A stretch of DNA of 64,000 nt from Polytrichum commune (GCA_950295325.1 OX485805.1:24289501-24353500); one strand, 5' to 3'. Numbered from the stretch's first letter, positions 11,368-23,825 are shown. The notes: generated by a model from the sequence alone, not told the origin. Made by a program: numbers and translations.

Positions 11368-11640
11368 ACAAGCTTGTAGCTCTCAAGCTTCTGAACTCTT
11401 AAGCAAACCCTTAACTCTCAAGCTTCCCTAAACTCTCAAGCTTCAACTCTGAAGCTTCCTTAAACTCTGAAGCTTCTAAAGATCGCCCTCAAGCTCTCAA
11501 TCCGAAACTCTGAAGCTTTCCTACTCAAGCTCTCAAGCTTTTGAAACTCACAAACTCTCACACTGAAAGCTTTCACAAACTCACAAGCTTTCACAATGAA
11601 AGCTTTCACAAACTCAAAAGCTTTCACACAAGCTCTCAAT
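11368..11640. repeat. Degenerate AAGCTT-rich minisatellite
   Basis: Irregular repetition of CTCTCAAGCTT, CTCTGAAGCTT and CACAAGCTTTCACA with about 10-20 bp spacing; at least twelve AAGCTT sites in 270 bp. Reading frames here are repeat artefacts. Confidence 0.8.
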
Positions 11641-11837
11641 CTGAAATCTCTCAAAACTTGCAACAAAACTAATTTAAAACTTCAAGACTAAAAAAAGCAA
11701 GAGCTTCGCTCTCTAAGCGCTCCGCTCCTCCTCTCCTCGAAATGACAAATGAGGAGAAGAGGAAGGGGCGCGGGGAGGTAGGTGCGCCGCTAGGGTTTCC
11801 CAGCACCTGCCACGTGGCACAACTCCACTGGCTAGGG

Positions 11838-11920
11838 CTGGGAGGGAGATGGGATGGGATGGTATGGGAGGTGATGGGAAGGGATGGGATGGGATGGGAT
11901 GTGATGGGAGATGGGAGATG
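11838..11920 (+). repeat. GGGAT-type G-rich minisatellite
   Basis: Tandem GGGAT, GGGAA and GGGAG units with many GGG runs one to four bases apart on the + strand. Four or more GGG runs within 20 bases satisfy the usual G-quadruplex pattern. It lies between the AAGCTT repeat and AT-rich DNA. Confidence 0.85.
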
Positions 11921-12510
11921 GTTGTATATTGGAACCCTTCATGTTATTCTCATGCTTTGACATATTTATATGTAATGGACGCGTTTAGGGCATTAACTTG
12001 AAAAGCTTAGTTCAAATACATGAATTTTACTTGTTTTATTTCCTTAGTACCTCTACATTTGGATTCCTTGTAAACATATTTTAGGAAAATATGCTCAGTT
12101 AATTCGTAATAAACAATGCATGTCATTTCCTAGGTTGTCAATGTAGAATCCACCACCAAAGATATGTATATGGTGTTTTAAAATATAGTTTATGTAAGAG
12201 CTAGATATCTTTCAATTAATTCGATGGTTCCTCAAATAAATATTACACGCAAAAAGGAATTCATAATAATATGAGATTGCGCAAAGTTGCTATACGATAG
12301 GATGTCAATTCAAGTTCCAATATTAGGTGTTAGCTTGAACTAATGCATTTCTGGAGTGGTCAACTATTTTGCTAGCATCAACTACGAGCTTGCGATGAAT
12401 GAAGTTAGTGCAATTACAAGGGTTTTTGAGGAGTCAATATTGTTTGTGTGTGTAATGTATCCTAGTAACAATCTAAAACCTAAACCCAAATACCACATAC
12501 ACAACTTTCA

Positions 12511-12575
12511 CAAACCCTAAACCCCTAAACCCTACCCCCAAACCCTAACCCTAAACCCTAACCGCAAACCCTAAA
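12511..12575. repeat. Interstitial telomere-like repeat
   Basis: Imperfect tandem AAACCCTA units (CAAACCCTAAACCCCTAAAC, CCTAACCCTAAACC and so on), the plant telomere motif TTTAGGG read on the other strand. About eight units with single-base variation. The region on either side is ordinary AT-rich sequence. Confidence 0.8.
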
Positions 12576-13560
12576 CCCTACATCCCTGCATCTTTTTATC
12601 TTACCAACCTTTCTTATATGTGGCCATGTTGTTTTCTGAGGGCAAGTCAAATTGGTCTACCAATGTTGGTTGGATGGAGAATGCTTAATTCCATTCATAA
12701 CAACTATAATAATTGATAATGATGCCAATTGTCATTTTCACATTCCAAATTAATAGATTTGAGATAAAACTTTGGTTTAGGTGATAAGTGAAATTTCAAA
12801 TATTCCCACTTTCACCTTAATAATTATGAGTGAAATTTCATCACACAATCCACGATCTTATTATAATAACATGCATGTCTTAAGACTTCAACTTATATCA
12901 ACACTTTAAGCTATGATGATGCACATCCTTCTCATAGGATGCAAAACATATATTAATTGTAAGTACATAATATTGTATGCACCATTTCAAATTAATAGTG
13001 CATTTCCCCAAACCCTAAAAGTCTATTTCCAATAGGACCTCAACTCATTTAATCATGTGTCAACTTAAACTAATAATCGAACAATGCATTCAACTATAAA
13101 TATCACCAATGATCTAATAAACATTTAACCAATGTGTATCCGTACCCTTACAACAAATGGACGAAAATTCAATTTCCAATAGGACGTCAAACACATAATA
13201 ATTGTAACTATGATTCAACGTTACGGTAGCTAGTATGGTTTCAAGTCTCAATGATCATTACGCTATCATACTATGCAGCATTACAAATTGATTAATCCTT
13301 CCTATTCATGCCATTTTAATTCCTTATTTTCACACCTAGATACCATTTGAAAGAAAACCTAACTTACATATATTATTAGGTATAATTAGTTCATAGTGTC
13401 CTCAATCTACCCTAGTGCAAGCCATTATGGATTAACCCGATTTTTTAGTTGTATTCATGCACTTGGTGACCATATTACAGTCATTTTTTGATGTGAAACA
13501 TATGATACCTATAATTTTAGGGGCGTCCGCAACATGTTTCTTAGCCACTCTTACCTCATT

Positions 13561-13742
13561 GTGTGTGTGTGTGTGTATGTGTGTATATATATATATATAT
13601 ATCTATGACTTCGACATTCATAACTTTATTAGGCATCAATTGTCAATTAACTTGGACTTCATACCTTAGTCGCAAATCATTAAATATTCAATGTTAACCA
13701 TCTCCATATTTAGACATTATATATATATATATATATATATAT
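13561..13742. repeat. Microsatellites (GT)n(AT)n and (AT)n
   Basis: GT/AT repeats at 13561-13602 and an AT run at 13717-13742. The stretch 12576-13860 is otherwise AT-rich with no gene. Confidence 0.9.
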
Positions 13743-14117
13743 TTCGATGAGACCTTGGTCACAACTAAGGTGTGCAACCGATTTATATATTTTCAATATG
13801 TTGGCGTGCATGCAAAGCATGTTCCATACATGACAATGCTATTTATATAATTCCGCATGGATGGAATGGGAGATTGTTAGGTCAAAGAAGGCGGCGGGAA
13901 TCCGCTTTTTAAAGAGCATCCAAGGGATTTTGAACTAGCGGGGTGAAGTACTTAAAGCTCTTCCCCCCACAACAAAGCTCTTTTCAGCGACACATGCAAG
14001 TGTGCGCTCTACAGACCTCAACGAACGCGCTCAAGCCATTTCGTGTGCGCCAACCCTACACCACCCATGTACAGTACAGGCTGTACCTACCGCATATACC
14101 GCCGTAAATACCGGAAC

Positions 14118-15089
14118 TTTACGAACGCATGTTCGTAAAGATGAAGAGCTTCAGGTTTAGACAAACGATTCGGACCTGGACATGGCAAGGATTTACGAAC
14201 GCGCGTTCGTAAATTCCACATGAGAGCATGTTCTGGATTGAGCTACTCATATGGATAGTCACATGCACGTAATCCATCTCAGTTATTTACGAACGTGCGT
14301 TCGTAAATATGCCTTCGAGGACCATGCAGACATATTTGACCCTTATCTATTGGTACCCGATGGTCGGTAATTTACGAACGTGCGTTCGTAAATCCCACCT
14401 GAGAGCATGTTTTGGATTGAGCTACTCATGGATAGTCACATGCACATAATCCATGGCAATTATTTACGAACGTGCGTTCGTAAATATGCCTTCGAGGATC
14501 ATACATACATATTTGACCCGTATCTATTGGTACCTGATGGTCGGTAATTTTACGAATGTGCGTTCGTAAATCCCACAGGAGATCATGTTTTAGATTGAGC
14601 TACTCATGGATAGTCACATGCACATCATCCATGGCATTTATTTACGAACGTGCGTTCGTAAATATGCCTTCGAGGTTCATACATACATATTTGACCCTTG
14701 TCTATTGGTACCTGATGGTCGGTAATTTACGAACGTGCGTTCGTAAATCCCACATGAGAGCATGTTCTGGATTGAGGTACTCATATGGTTAGTCACATGC
14801 ACTTAATCCATGACAGTCATTTACGAACGTGCGTTCGTAAATATGCCTTCGAGGATCATACATACTTATTTGATCCGTATCTATTGGTACCTGATGGTCG
14901 GGAATTTACGAACGTTCGTTCGTAAATACATGTCATTATTGTCTACGCATCCAGCAACACATCTTCATTCATGCACATCAGTATGGCAGTAATTTACGAA
15001 CACAGAATAGCAAGAAAAATATGCTCATCGCTCGTCCGTGAAGGATGTGAACACGGGATCGCACCCATTTACGAACGTCCGTTCGTAAA
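14118..15089. repeat. Array of eleven 22-bp palindromes at regular spacing
   Basis: Copies start at 14118, 14192, 14286, 14371, 14463, 14549, 14641, 14726, 14820, 14905 and 15068, with a half copy near 14993. Between 14192 and 14926 the spacing alternates about 93 and 85 bp, because a ~178-bp unit with two different spacers is repeated four times (one spacer contains ATGAGAGCATGTTCTGG, the other ATATGCCTTCGAGG). The copy at 15068 is extended: its arms are 15 bp (starting ACCCATTTACG). Confidence 0.95.
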
Positions 15090-15320
15090 TGGGTAGGTAC
15101 GCAAAAGTCAACATAATCAAATTCACAATATGGAGGTGCTCAGTGTTCAAAATATTGTTGGAGTTGATTCAGGCATCATCTGCAGATTTGCTAATTTTGT
15201 GCGTATGGACAAGTGTTCTCTTGTGATAGTATATCGCGCAGGTTCCTAAGTCAACATGGTACTTTGACCTACAAAACCGATATTCCTCAGGGTGCTCTCA
15301 TTTGAGGGATCTCGAAGGCC

Positions 15321-15881
15321 GCCGGATGTACATGGAGTCGTTTGACGGTTGTCGAGTCCGATACTATGTTTTTCAGCAATGGAGACGTTCGTGAAGAGTT
15401 CGCAATGGACGAGCATTACGTTGGCCCTGCCCGCAATCGACCGGCACCGTCGTTTCGTGTAGGTGTTGATTGCCATGAAAGGTATTTGGTCCTCGTACGA
15501 GCAGGGGATGAGGAGCATCCCAAGCCAATTTGGTTGGTAAAAGCATTGTCTTCACCCAATTTTGTTCGAACTAGCCCCAACTTTCGTTAAATTGAGGTGA
15601 AATATTGTCGTCCAAGCACTAAAGACCACAACGTGCTCCGCACTTATTTAGGTTGGGACACCAAAAAGAATTTTAAGTGGACAATGGACTCAGCGTACAC
15701 ACTGGTTTGGATAAACACGGATACTATACTTTGTGCTTGGAAGCCGCGCAAAGGTTCCAACACAGAAGCAATGACCATCCCCCAAAAACATATAGATTTT
15801 GCCAAAGACAACTTGGCACGTATTGCAGCTGCGGAAAATGACGCCGAGAATGGATATGAAGCGGAAGATGGAGATGGGTAA
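15321..15881 (+). pseudogene. Transposon-like reading frame with one in-frame stop
   Basis: One frame runs from about 15321 to a TAA at 15588-15590, then continues in the same frame to 15881. It includes ARNRPAPSFRVGVDCHERYL, EEHPKPIWLVKALSS, YCRPSTKDHNVLRTYLGWD and ILCAWKPRKGSNTEAMTI, and ends in an acidic tail. The layout (a 'P-x-W-[IL]-x-K' stretch followed by a Trp-rich part) resembles C-terminal regions of plant transposon-encoded proteins, but I cannot assign a superfamily. It directly follows the palindrome array. A related block lies at 7.4-7.7 kb. Confidence 0.45.
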
Positions 15882-15891
15882 ACATAACATA

Positions 15892-16893
15892 GGTGAAAGT
15901 TAACGGCGGGAAAAAATATTAGTGCTTAGTAGTCTTGGTTTTTAATAGACTTAGTAGACTTGTCACACTCCATTGTGGTATACATTTGGGATGTGCCATC
16001 CAAAACCATAAGAACCTTACTTATGGGATGCGCACCCCAAACTCTATAATGACATAAACCATTTGTTTTTTAGATTCGCTTGTTATTTTCCACATGGAGT
16101 TCACGTTTTCATTATAATTGCAATTTTCTATTTTTAGTATTAGGAATATTCTTTACGTGCGAATTTTTAAATTGTCATGTTCTTGATGTTCCCAACATTC
16201 CATATGCCCACAATATTGGCATCCCAAACTATGGGCATATTTTATTTTGAGACTTTCAAAAGTCTCCGATTAACGAATATAGTGTTCTTAGCCTTTCCAC
16301 TTGTAGACTTTGGTTGTGGCCAACTTAATTATTAAGGAACAACATCAAGTTATTCTTATTGAGAAGGATTAAGGCCAAAAAACCTTTGACAATATGTGGA
16401 CAACCCACCAGTTGAAAAATGTACTACACCATAACATCCGTAATGTCACCCTCCTTAATGTCACTCCCTCTCTTATGTCTTGAAACCCTAGGGAACGGAT
16501 GTGCTCAGTTTTAATCTCCTTCCCTTATGCTCACATTTTCCTTCCCATATGTCATGGGTTTTGACACTAAATAATTCCACCAAAGAATTCAAACCACACA
16601 CTCGCACGCTTCACGCTATCATTGTCATTTAATTTATTGCAATGTTGACTTTATGTTATTCCATAATGTCACATGCTACATTAATTCTCTATTATCATGC
16701 ATCCATGTTAACACTACAAACCTCAATATCATGTGCATAGTGCCCTTTGGTTGCCAAAGGCATGATATTAAGGAGGTTAGAGTGCACAAGAACGTTTATC
16801 AAGTCATTTCATGCACTCATCATTAAAAATCTTGGTTGTGACAACACCACTCATGTCATATTGGAATTAAGAGCAAGGTCAATAAGAAGCTAG
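15892..16893. other. AT-rich non-coding stretch
   Basis: No gene or well-formed element recognised. Several short internal inverted and direct similarities (for example TAATGTCACCCTCCTTAATG near 16441-16465) suggest old, eroded transposons. Confidence 0.5.
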
Positions 16894-17454
16894 CATGGGT
16901 AGGTCACTCTAAGGCATTTTTGTGCACCACGTGCGGCTGGGGTTTTTTTGTTTTGGGGCTATTTACCTTCAAGGGCCGAATTAAAGCCTCCCTATAATTA
17001 CTTAAATTTCAAAAATGGCCCATTTGTTTGCACCCTTCCATTACTTATATTGTCCAAGTCACTGCAATTTTTTGTACTCTATATTCCTTTTAAGTAATAA
17101 AAGCTAATCTACTTCCTAACGCATTGACGAGTGTTAAGGGAAACCATGGAAACAAAGAAGGGTGCAACCAGTAATATCATTGCAAACAAAGTTATGAAGA
17201 AAACACATAGGAGACCATAGCAAACATACTAAACATACCTTCTAGGATCCTTATCTTCAGTCCCTATATTAATTTTACAAAAAAATAATGGCCCACATTT
17301 TATGTCCATCTAACTTACTTATAATGGGATTGTCTACATTTAATGGACCCTTCATTATTTGGAATTCCTTTATAATTTTTATTTCAAATGATTTTAATCC
17401 TCTCTATATTATGCCGCACGTCGTTTTTAAAATGCACTAAGTGACCTACCCGTG
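16894..17454 (+). mobile_element. hAT-like MITE, copy 1, 8-bp target duplication
   Basis: Terminal inverted repeats start CATGGGTAGGTCACT and (right end, inverted) CACGGGTAGGTCACT, with further similarity to about 40 bp (ACGTGCGGC in both). It is flanked by perfect 8-bp duplications GAAGCTAG (16886-16893 and 17455-17462). 561 bp, non-coding. The second copy is at 45.1 kb in the opposite orientation. An 8-bp duplication with CA...TG ends fits the hAT superfamily. Confidence 0.9.
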
Positions 17455-17462
17455 GAAGCTAG

Positions 17463-19801
17463 TAGGCTCTTCACCCAACTTAGCTGCAGAAAGTTTTTAA
17501 CCCAAGAAATATTTAAAGTTTTTTTTAAATGATGTAAATGGATGTGTTTCTAAGGTCTGGTTCACATGGGGTCCCAAGTTCTAAGTCCTAGTACACTTTA
17601 GGTCAATATGTGCAATCTCAGTTGTTGATAGCATGAAAGTTGGAACTTCCCACTTTAGACGGGGTTCCAAGTTTGAAGTCCCTAGTATGACATGGATGTC
17701 TACATGACAACAATTTTAGAGGTGTGGCTTGGGACTTGTATTGAGACTTGGGTCAAGAAAAAAACTAGAACCAACTCTCAACATAAGTCGCGCAATATTC
17801 TTTCATAAAATAATGACAATCCAACTTTTATGATAATTAACAATGTTTTAATGGTTTATTGAGACTCCAAAGCTATGACTTTGCCTCCATTTTGGGACTT
17901 GCTAACATGAGTGGGACTTGGGACTGAGACCCAAATTAATGTAGCATGTGGCATTATGGAATAACATAAACTTAAATCTTGCATACATGTACAAAAATCC
18001 ATATCGGTCACAAAACCCTAAATCACAAATACTAAGTGTAATTTTGTATGGCAAGTCCCAATGCCTATTCTAATTGACGTGGCACACCATATTTATGCCA
18101 CACTAGATCATATATCTTGACAGGTTGATTGCTTCCATGCAAAAGCATGTGACAATGTAAATTGAGTTAGATGCTATTGTTCCTAGTTTGCTCATCCAAT
18201 TTGCAGATTCCAATGAATTAATTTTTTTGAGAGTTGGGACAAACAACACTATCCTCACAAAGTCACAAATGCATGCACTAAGAGTTGTGAAGGTTCCTAG
18301 TTTCTTCAAGCTTCATGGCATTTAACACAAAGATTGATGACAAGACCAATGAAGGTAGAGCTGTGGAGGAACAAAATTGCAAGCAGATGAAGAGAACTCC
18401 AAGAGACAGAACTAAACATGCTCATTGACCAATGAGTGGTACAACAAATGTAAAACCTAGGAGGCTAGAACCAGCCTAGTTTAGGAGTTGCTCTACAGTA
18501 ATCTCCCCCTTAAGTACGCACCCACTTAAGTACGCATCCCGGTTAAGTGCGCAATTTTTTTGACAAAAATCAGGGTTCATATTTTATTGTTTGAGCATGT
18601 CATGCATAGTCATTTGTCGCGAATGCATGCATTTTTTATCCGCTTGACATTCGATGTCAGTTTGTTAATGTTCCGTTGCAACGTCACAAACGATCGTCAC
18701 AATTCTTCATACATCTATGTAGCTTCTGTTTGAACATCAGAGCAAAGCAAGTGGCCGTCGATGTTGAGGACAATGTTGTGTAGAGCTTCAAAGCCTTTGA
18801 AGTCGGTAGCACTTTCATATTCAACCAATGTCTCAATAGGTTGGATTTCGGTCAAGCGGGTTGCCTCAGGTTTCATCCGTTCCCATTGCGATTCATCGAA
18901 TCAAAGGGTCTAGAAACAATATGAGTAAAGTACGCACCTACCAGCTAAGTGCGCACCAACAAGTTTGGTTCAAAGTGTGTACTTAATCAGGAGATTATTG
19001 TAATTAGGATTTGAGAATCGAAGATGTGGAATTCAAAATCATGGAACTCATATTTCATCACTAGAATCCATTCTTATCCATAATATAGAATGACATTTAA
19101 AAAATAATAATGACAAGTCATTCCAACAATCCAACCTATCCAAGTAAATCAATGGGTTGTATTTTATTTTGCCCTTCTTGTGATGGGTCATTTTTGAAAG
19201 TTGTCTTCCAAATGACATACCAAGTTGAAAAATCTTGATTTTTGCGAGTTTTTTACCAGGCTTGTGACAGGTGCAATTCCAACCCAGATAGACTCGACCT
19301 AGTTTTGAACATGAGACAACCTTACCAACCAAAAGGCATGATGTTTATGTGTCCAAAGATGGGCGTTGAATTTGATATTTGGAAGTCTTTTATTACACAT
19401 GATAAGGTGCCAAAGATTAGATCAATATCCACTAGTATAAACATGCAGGGCCTAGAACGTACTTCTCATTTGACACGGGCAATCCTAAGCAACGATCCCA
19501 TGACTAGTAGAGTCGAGTGAAATCTAAGACGTTCATACATTCAACTTGACTCTAGTCATTTGGGTCACACACTAGGAATCTTGCACAAACCACACAAGTT
19601 GGTGATAATTTATGTGCAGTATAAGATAAACATTGAAATGGCCATATTCCTCTAACTTAATCTATTCAAAATATTGCAAATTTTTTGGCCACTTGGGAGA
19701 CTATTGTTTGCTGTCAGTCAGGTTTTCAACCCATTTAGCACCAGGAGGAAGCTGTAGCTGCTGCTTTGGGCCAATTTGTTCCACTACACCGCTTATGGTA
19801 T
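17463..19801. other. AT-rich non-coding DNA, no gene recognised
   Basis: Contains repeated phrases such as GGGGTCCCAAGTTCTAAGTC and GGGACTTGGGACTGAGACCC (17565-17940), probably an old inverted-repeat element. No credible coding exon was seen. Confidence 0.5.
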
Positions 19802-19804
19802 TTA

Positions 19805-20316
19805 TGCCCCCTCCCCACTTGACATTAGCAAATAACCAAAGACTTCCCTAAGACCCGGGTAAAGCTCCCTCGGTCATAGCGGACACGTCCAGCTATCCCA
19901 ATGCACCTACAAGAACTTGCTCTGGAGATTTCCAAGTAGGTTTTAGTTAAGTAGCTTTCACACATGTTCATTGTTTTATCTACCAACCAATGAATGTTGG
20001 ATAGTTTTTGTCCCATCCCCAAATGCCTTAATACTTACCATCGGTTTTTGTTAATGGAGCTCCTCGTGCCCTCATAGCTAAGACTAACAAGCAACCAATC
20101 ACAAGAGCGGGAGGCAACACTTTTAGAGGTCCTACATTCTTGCCTCATGTCTAGGTACTGATGGGAGGGTCGGTAGTTTTAGCTTAAAACCTCCACTTTT
20201 AAGCCATGGCACATCATTTGCCAACTAGGCTCGACACTAGATAATGTCGATGGTGTGAACGCTCATTTTTAAGAACCCACTTTTAGGCTTAGCTAATGTC
20301 AAGTGGGGAGGGGGCA
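19805..20316. mobile_element. PIF/Harbinger-like MITE, TTA target duplication
   Basis: Inverted termini TGCCCCCTCCCCACTTGAC (at least 24 matching bases) with TTA on both sides (19802-19804 and 20317-20319). 512 bp, non-coding. Related sequence occurs at 52.64-53.03 kb (inverted, right end GTCAAGTTGGAAGAGGGCA next to TAA) and at 63.9 kb. Confidence 0.85.
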
Positions 20317-20319
20317 TTA

Positions 20320-22099
20320 GTGTCACATGCATAATAGTGTCACTTACCTTATTTTGAGGTGTCCGAAAAGTTACAATAATGATCAACAACTTCACCATTA
20401 GTGTCACCTCAATGACCTCATGACACTTGCCATTCAAATGAGTTTGCTAGTATCTTGGCATGAGTGTGTATAATAGTTTTATGAGGTGTAATATGTTTAT
20501 GATGACACTTTGAGACCTCTAGGCATCTAATTTAGGCCCTTCACAAATAGTGTACATAACACTAAATACCATAGGAAACGTGGTCCTAAAGCACACTTCC
20601 CATTTCATATTGGCAATCATGAGCATGAGCATGAGCATGAGCATGTAGATTTGCAATCTATGACATTTGTAAATCGGACTTGACACTTGTCAATGGGATC
20701 ATGTGCTAATGACCGCCCATGTCAAATGGGAAGTGTGTTCTAAAACCACGTTTCTTAATATTGATGACATACTAGACTTGTCAACGGCTTTGCATTATAT
20801 TTATGACCCATGCATAATAGTTTATTGTTTCTTTGATATTTGTTGCTTCCGCTGAACATGAAGGTCGACCATGTCAAAACAAATAAAATTATATCATTAC
20901 ATTCATCTTGTTGAGTTCTTTGAAACAAAGTCGAACTCATTATAGAATTATGAAGCTTCACTTATCAATTACCCTAGACAAAAAACAAAAACAAAAAAAA
21001 TCGACCAAACACTAAGAATAGACATACTGTGATTCTCCAAAAACTACAGCTTCTATCTTACTGCAGCAACAAGGCCCTCATTAAAGATGTCATCTCTTTT
21101 ATAAAACGTTCACATACTGGTATCAATAATCAATGTACCAAGTGAAGCTCAGTGTGTCGCTCCAAAAACAATTAAGTTACCATAATGTGGTCCATTATTA
21201 AACTAGTGTTATTCCAATACTACGTGTTATGTGTATGAAGGTTCTCAGTACTAGAGCCTAAGCTGCAACTTGTCAAGAAATTATTCCTGTTTAGAAGTCA
21301 GTTAAAGTCACGTCCTTGGCAGTAGCTCCAACATAATATACTTAAAATAACATAATTGCAGGCAGCTATAGCTCAAGCTGCCATGTGCAACTCATTTCTT
21401 GTGCTAGAAATAATTGCGAATCTGCTGCACGACGTGGTATAGAAATTTTAATACAATGCAAAATCCGCATTCGCCGCAACACGTCTTGTTACATATAGTT
21501 CATAAATAACATGTTGACCTTCGTAAAACTGAATTTAGGTTGCTATATCATAAGTCAATTTTACAACAACCCTATCCATGGATACACATACAATGTAGAT
21601 GTGTATTATTTGGATACTTTCCTCTTGCCACTCACTTCTCGTAGGATATAGAACATGCGATTAGTACGAGATAAGTAGAAAATCCAAATCGTGCATGTAT
21701 CCGTTTGTTTCATAAATTTTGCGGCTCATATGAATATCTTATTCATTATTGAAGTGCATATTCTCGTGTTCATTGAGTGGTCATATGGGTGCCCCCAATC
21801 GTGTTCATCACTAAGTCAATGGTTAGCATATTTTGAGCACGTAGTCCAATCGCTTTGAAACACATGTGTTTTGAATGTCCGTTTTGAAATCCACGCCTAA
21901 CCACATACTACTCAACCATAGGTCGCCGGATCATTGTCATGTTGGATTTAGGCACGTCTACCTTAATTGGACATAAAGTCTGTTGGGAATCCAATAAAGT
22001 CAACTAAGGTTGGTAGTGAAGTTTATCTTACGAAATGTTGACTTTCATAAGTCGTAGGTAAATATAACAATGTTTAAAACTCATGTTTTCCATCACGTC
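20320..22099. other. Non-coding DNA with old repeats
   Basis: No gene recognised. A segment at about 21640-21900 (ATGCGATTAGTACGAGAT, GAGCACGTAGTCCAATCGC) is repeated in the same direction at about 46590-46880. Confidence 0.5.
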
Positions 22100-23227
22100 G
22101 GGGGACGTTAAAGTACCCCCAACGAACTTATAGGGGAGACAAATTCGGGCAAGGGCAGCCGCCAGCCCAATTTTTTTATATTTTCTGAATTATCGGACCG
22201 AAAATTGTTGCCCGCCTGCCCGACTTCAAAAAAACCATTGCCCTTGCATTCTTGAACACCACTTATCCACAAATCCCATATTGAGTGCATTTCACCTTCA
22301 AGGTCCAAAATCCAATATATATGTTCACTTCCATTGAGTAAATAAGCGATTGACTGGGATTTCATTTTCAAAATGAAATCGCCAATGAAGCATGTAAATA
22401 ACTAGGAAGTCAAAAATATTATAGAACCCTCATTAGCACCGAGGTTATGATTTTTGTGACTTGCCATTGCAAGGGTCTTTGTCATTCTTAAAATGGAACT
22501 AAAATTTGCAGCTTTATTTTTAGTATGTTCAGTATTATAGTTGAGTTAATACCTTCTACTTTCACAAAGTATTCATAATATGCATTTAAATTAATTAAGT
22601 GTGATTAATTCTAGTAAGTCTATTTTATCATTAATAAGGCTAAATTAATTTGGTAAGCATACTTTCTAATTTAATTGGTCTTGATTAGGATTAATTAGAA
22701 TTAACTAGACTTAAATACATTCAATCACACTAAATTAGTTTAAATGTGTATGGAAACTTTGTGAAAGTAGAAGGTATTCACTAAAAGATTATAATATTTA
22801 ACATACTAAATCTAAACAACTAATTTTAGTTCCATTTTAAAATGACAAAGACCCTTGCAATGGCAAGTCACAAAAATCATAACCTCAGTGCTAATGAGGG
22901 TTTTATAATATTTTTGACTTCCTAGTTATTTACATGCTTTATTGGCGATTTCATTTTGAAAATGAAATCCTAGTTAATCGCTTAATATTTACTCAATGGA
23001 AGTGAACATATATATTGGATTTTGGACCTTGAAGGTGAAATGCGCTCAATATGGGATTTGTGGATAAGTGGTCTTCAAGAATGCAAGGACAATGGTTTTT
23101 TTGAAGTCAGACGGGCAAGCAGCAATTTTCGGTCGGATCCAAAAAAATTAAATTTTTTGGGTGGGCAGCTGCCCCTGCCCGAATCTGCCTCCCCTATAAG
23201 TTCGTTGGGGGTACTTTAACGTCCCCC
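22100..23227. mobile_element. Foldback element with ~480-bp inverted arms
   Basis: The left arm (22100 to about 22580) and right arm (about 22750 to 23227) are inverted copies, starting GGGGGACGTTAAAGTACCCC and running through TATAGGGGAG and GATTTCATTTTCAAAATG. The loop is about 170 bp. Flanking 9-mers CATCACGTC and AATCACATC match at 7 of 9 positions. Long arms with a 9-bp duplication suit a non-autonomous Mutator-like element. The two similar peptide-like frames on opposite strands are simply the two arms. Confidence 0.88.
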
Positions 23228-23825
23228 AATCACATCAGCCTCCTAATAAATGTGCTATATTTGGATTATTTTTTATGGAATGTCCTAAAGTACATTAAAG
23301 GTCTAGGAAGTCTAGTAAGTGTTTGTTTCAGAAACTGCTCCTACCTTAGTGCTTTCTTCCTTTCATGCAGCTGCTTGGATACAACCTCCATGACATTTCA
23401 CACGAATCTTTGAGCGATATAACCAATTTCTTTCCCTCAAGGTGGTAAATTGCCTAGTATCGTTGTGGTATAATTTGATACACTAGCTGGCATATGAATT
23501 TTCAAATTTAGTAACCTACCGCTGCCGAATCGATGCAACAACATTGGCATGCATCTGGTCGATTTGTTTCTTGCAGTTGAATAAGAAGAAAATGGATCGT
23601 TGACCTCTGAAACCTGACAAGTTTTGGCATGCGATTTGCCTGTTTCAAATATTCCATGTAGTTGCTTGATCCATCATGGTCGTGATTAGCATGATCACTT
23701 GTTTGCAGCCCAACTGCCAATTAAGTGACTCAACCTTCAGTTTTTAATTTGCCCCAACTCTGCAGCTGCTTATGTCCAGTTGGACGACTCCAGATTTTGG
23801 TCCCTAGTCTGGTCTGTGAAATTAC

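Noticed and set aside
14556-14992. Repeated small frames with YERAFVN or LRT-VRKS peptides
   Set aside because: They come from the palindrome and spacer array, which is open in several frames by its base pattern.
7251-15089. CRISPR-like array because of regularly spaced palindromic repeats
   Set aside because: This is a plant nuclear sequence. The spacers are themselves repeated rather than unique, and no cas-like gene exists.
22108-23219. Two similar 65-87-residue frames on opposite strands
   Set aside because: They are the two arms of the foldback element, not paralogous genes.
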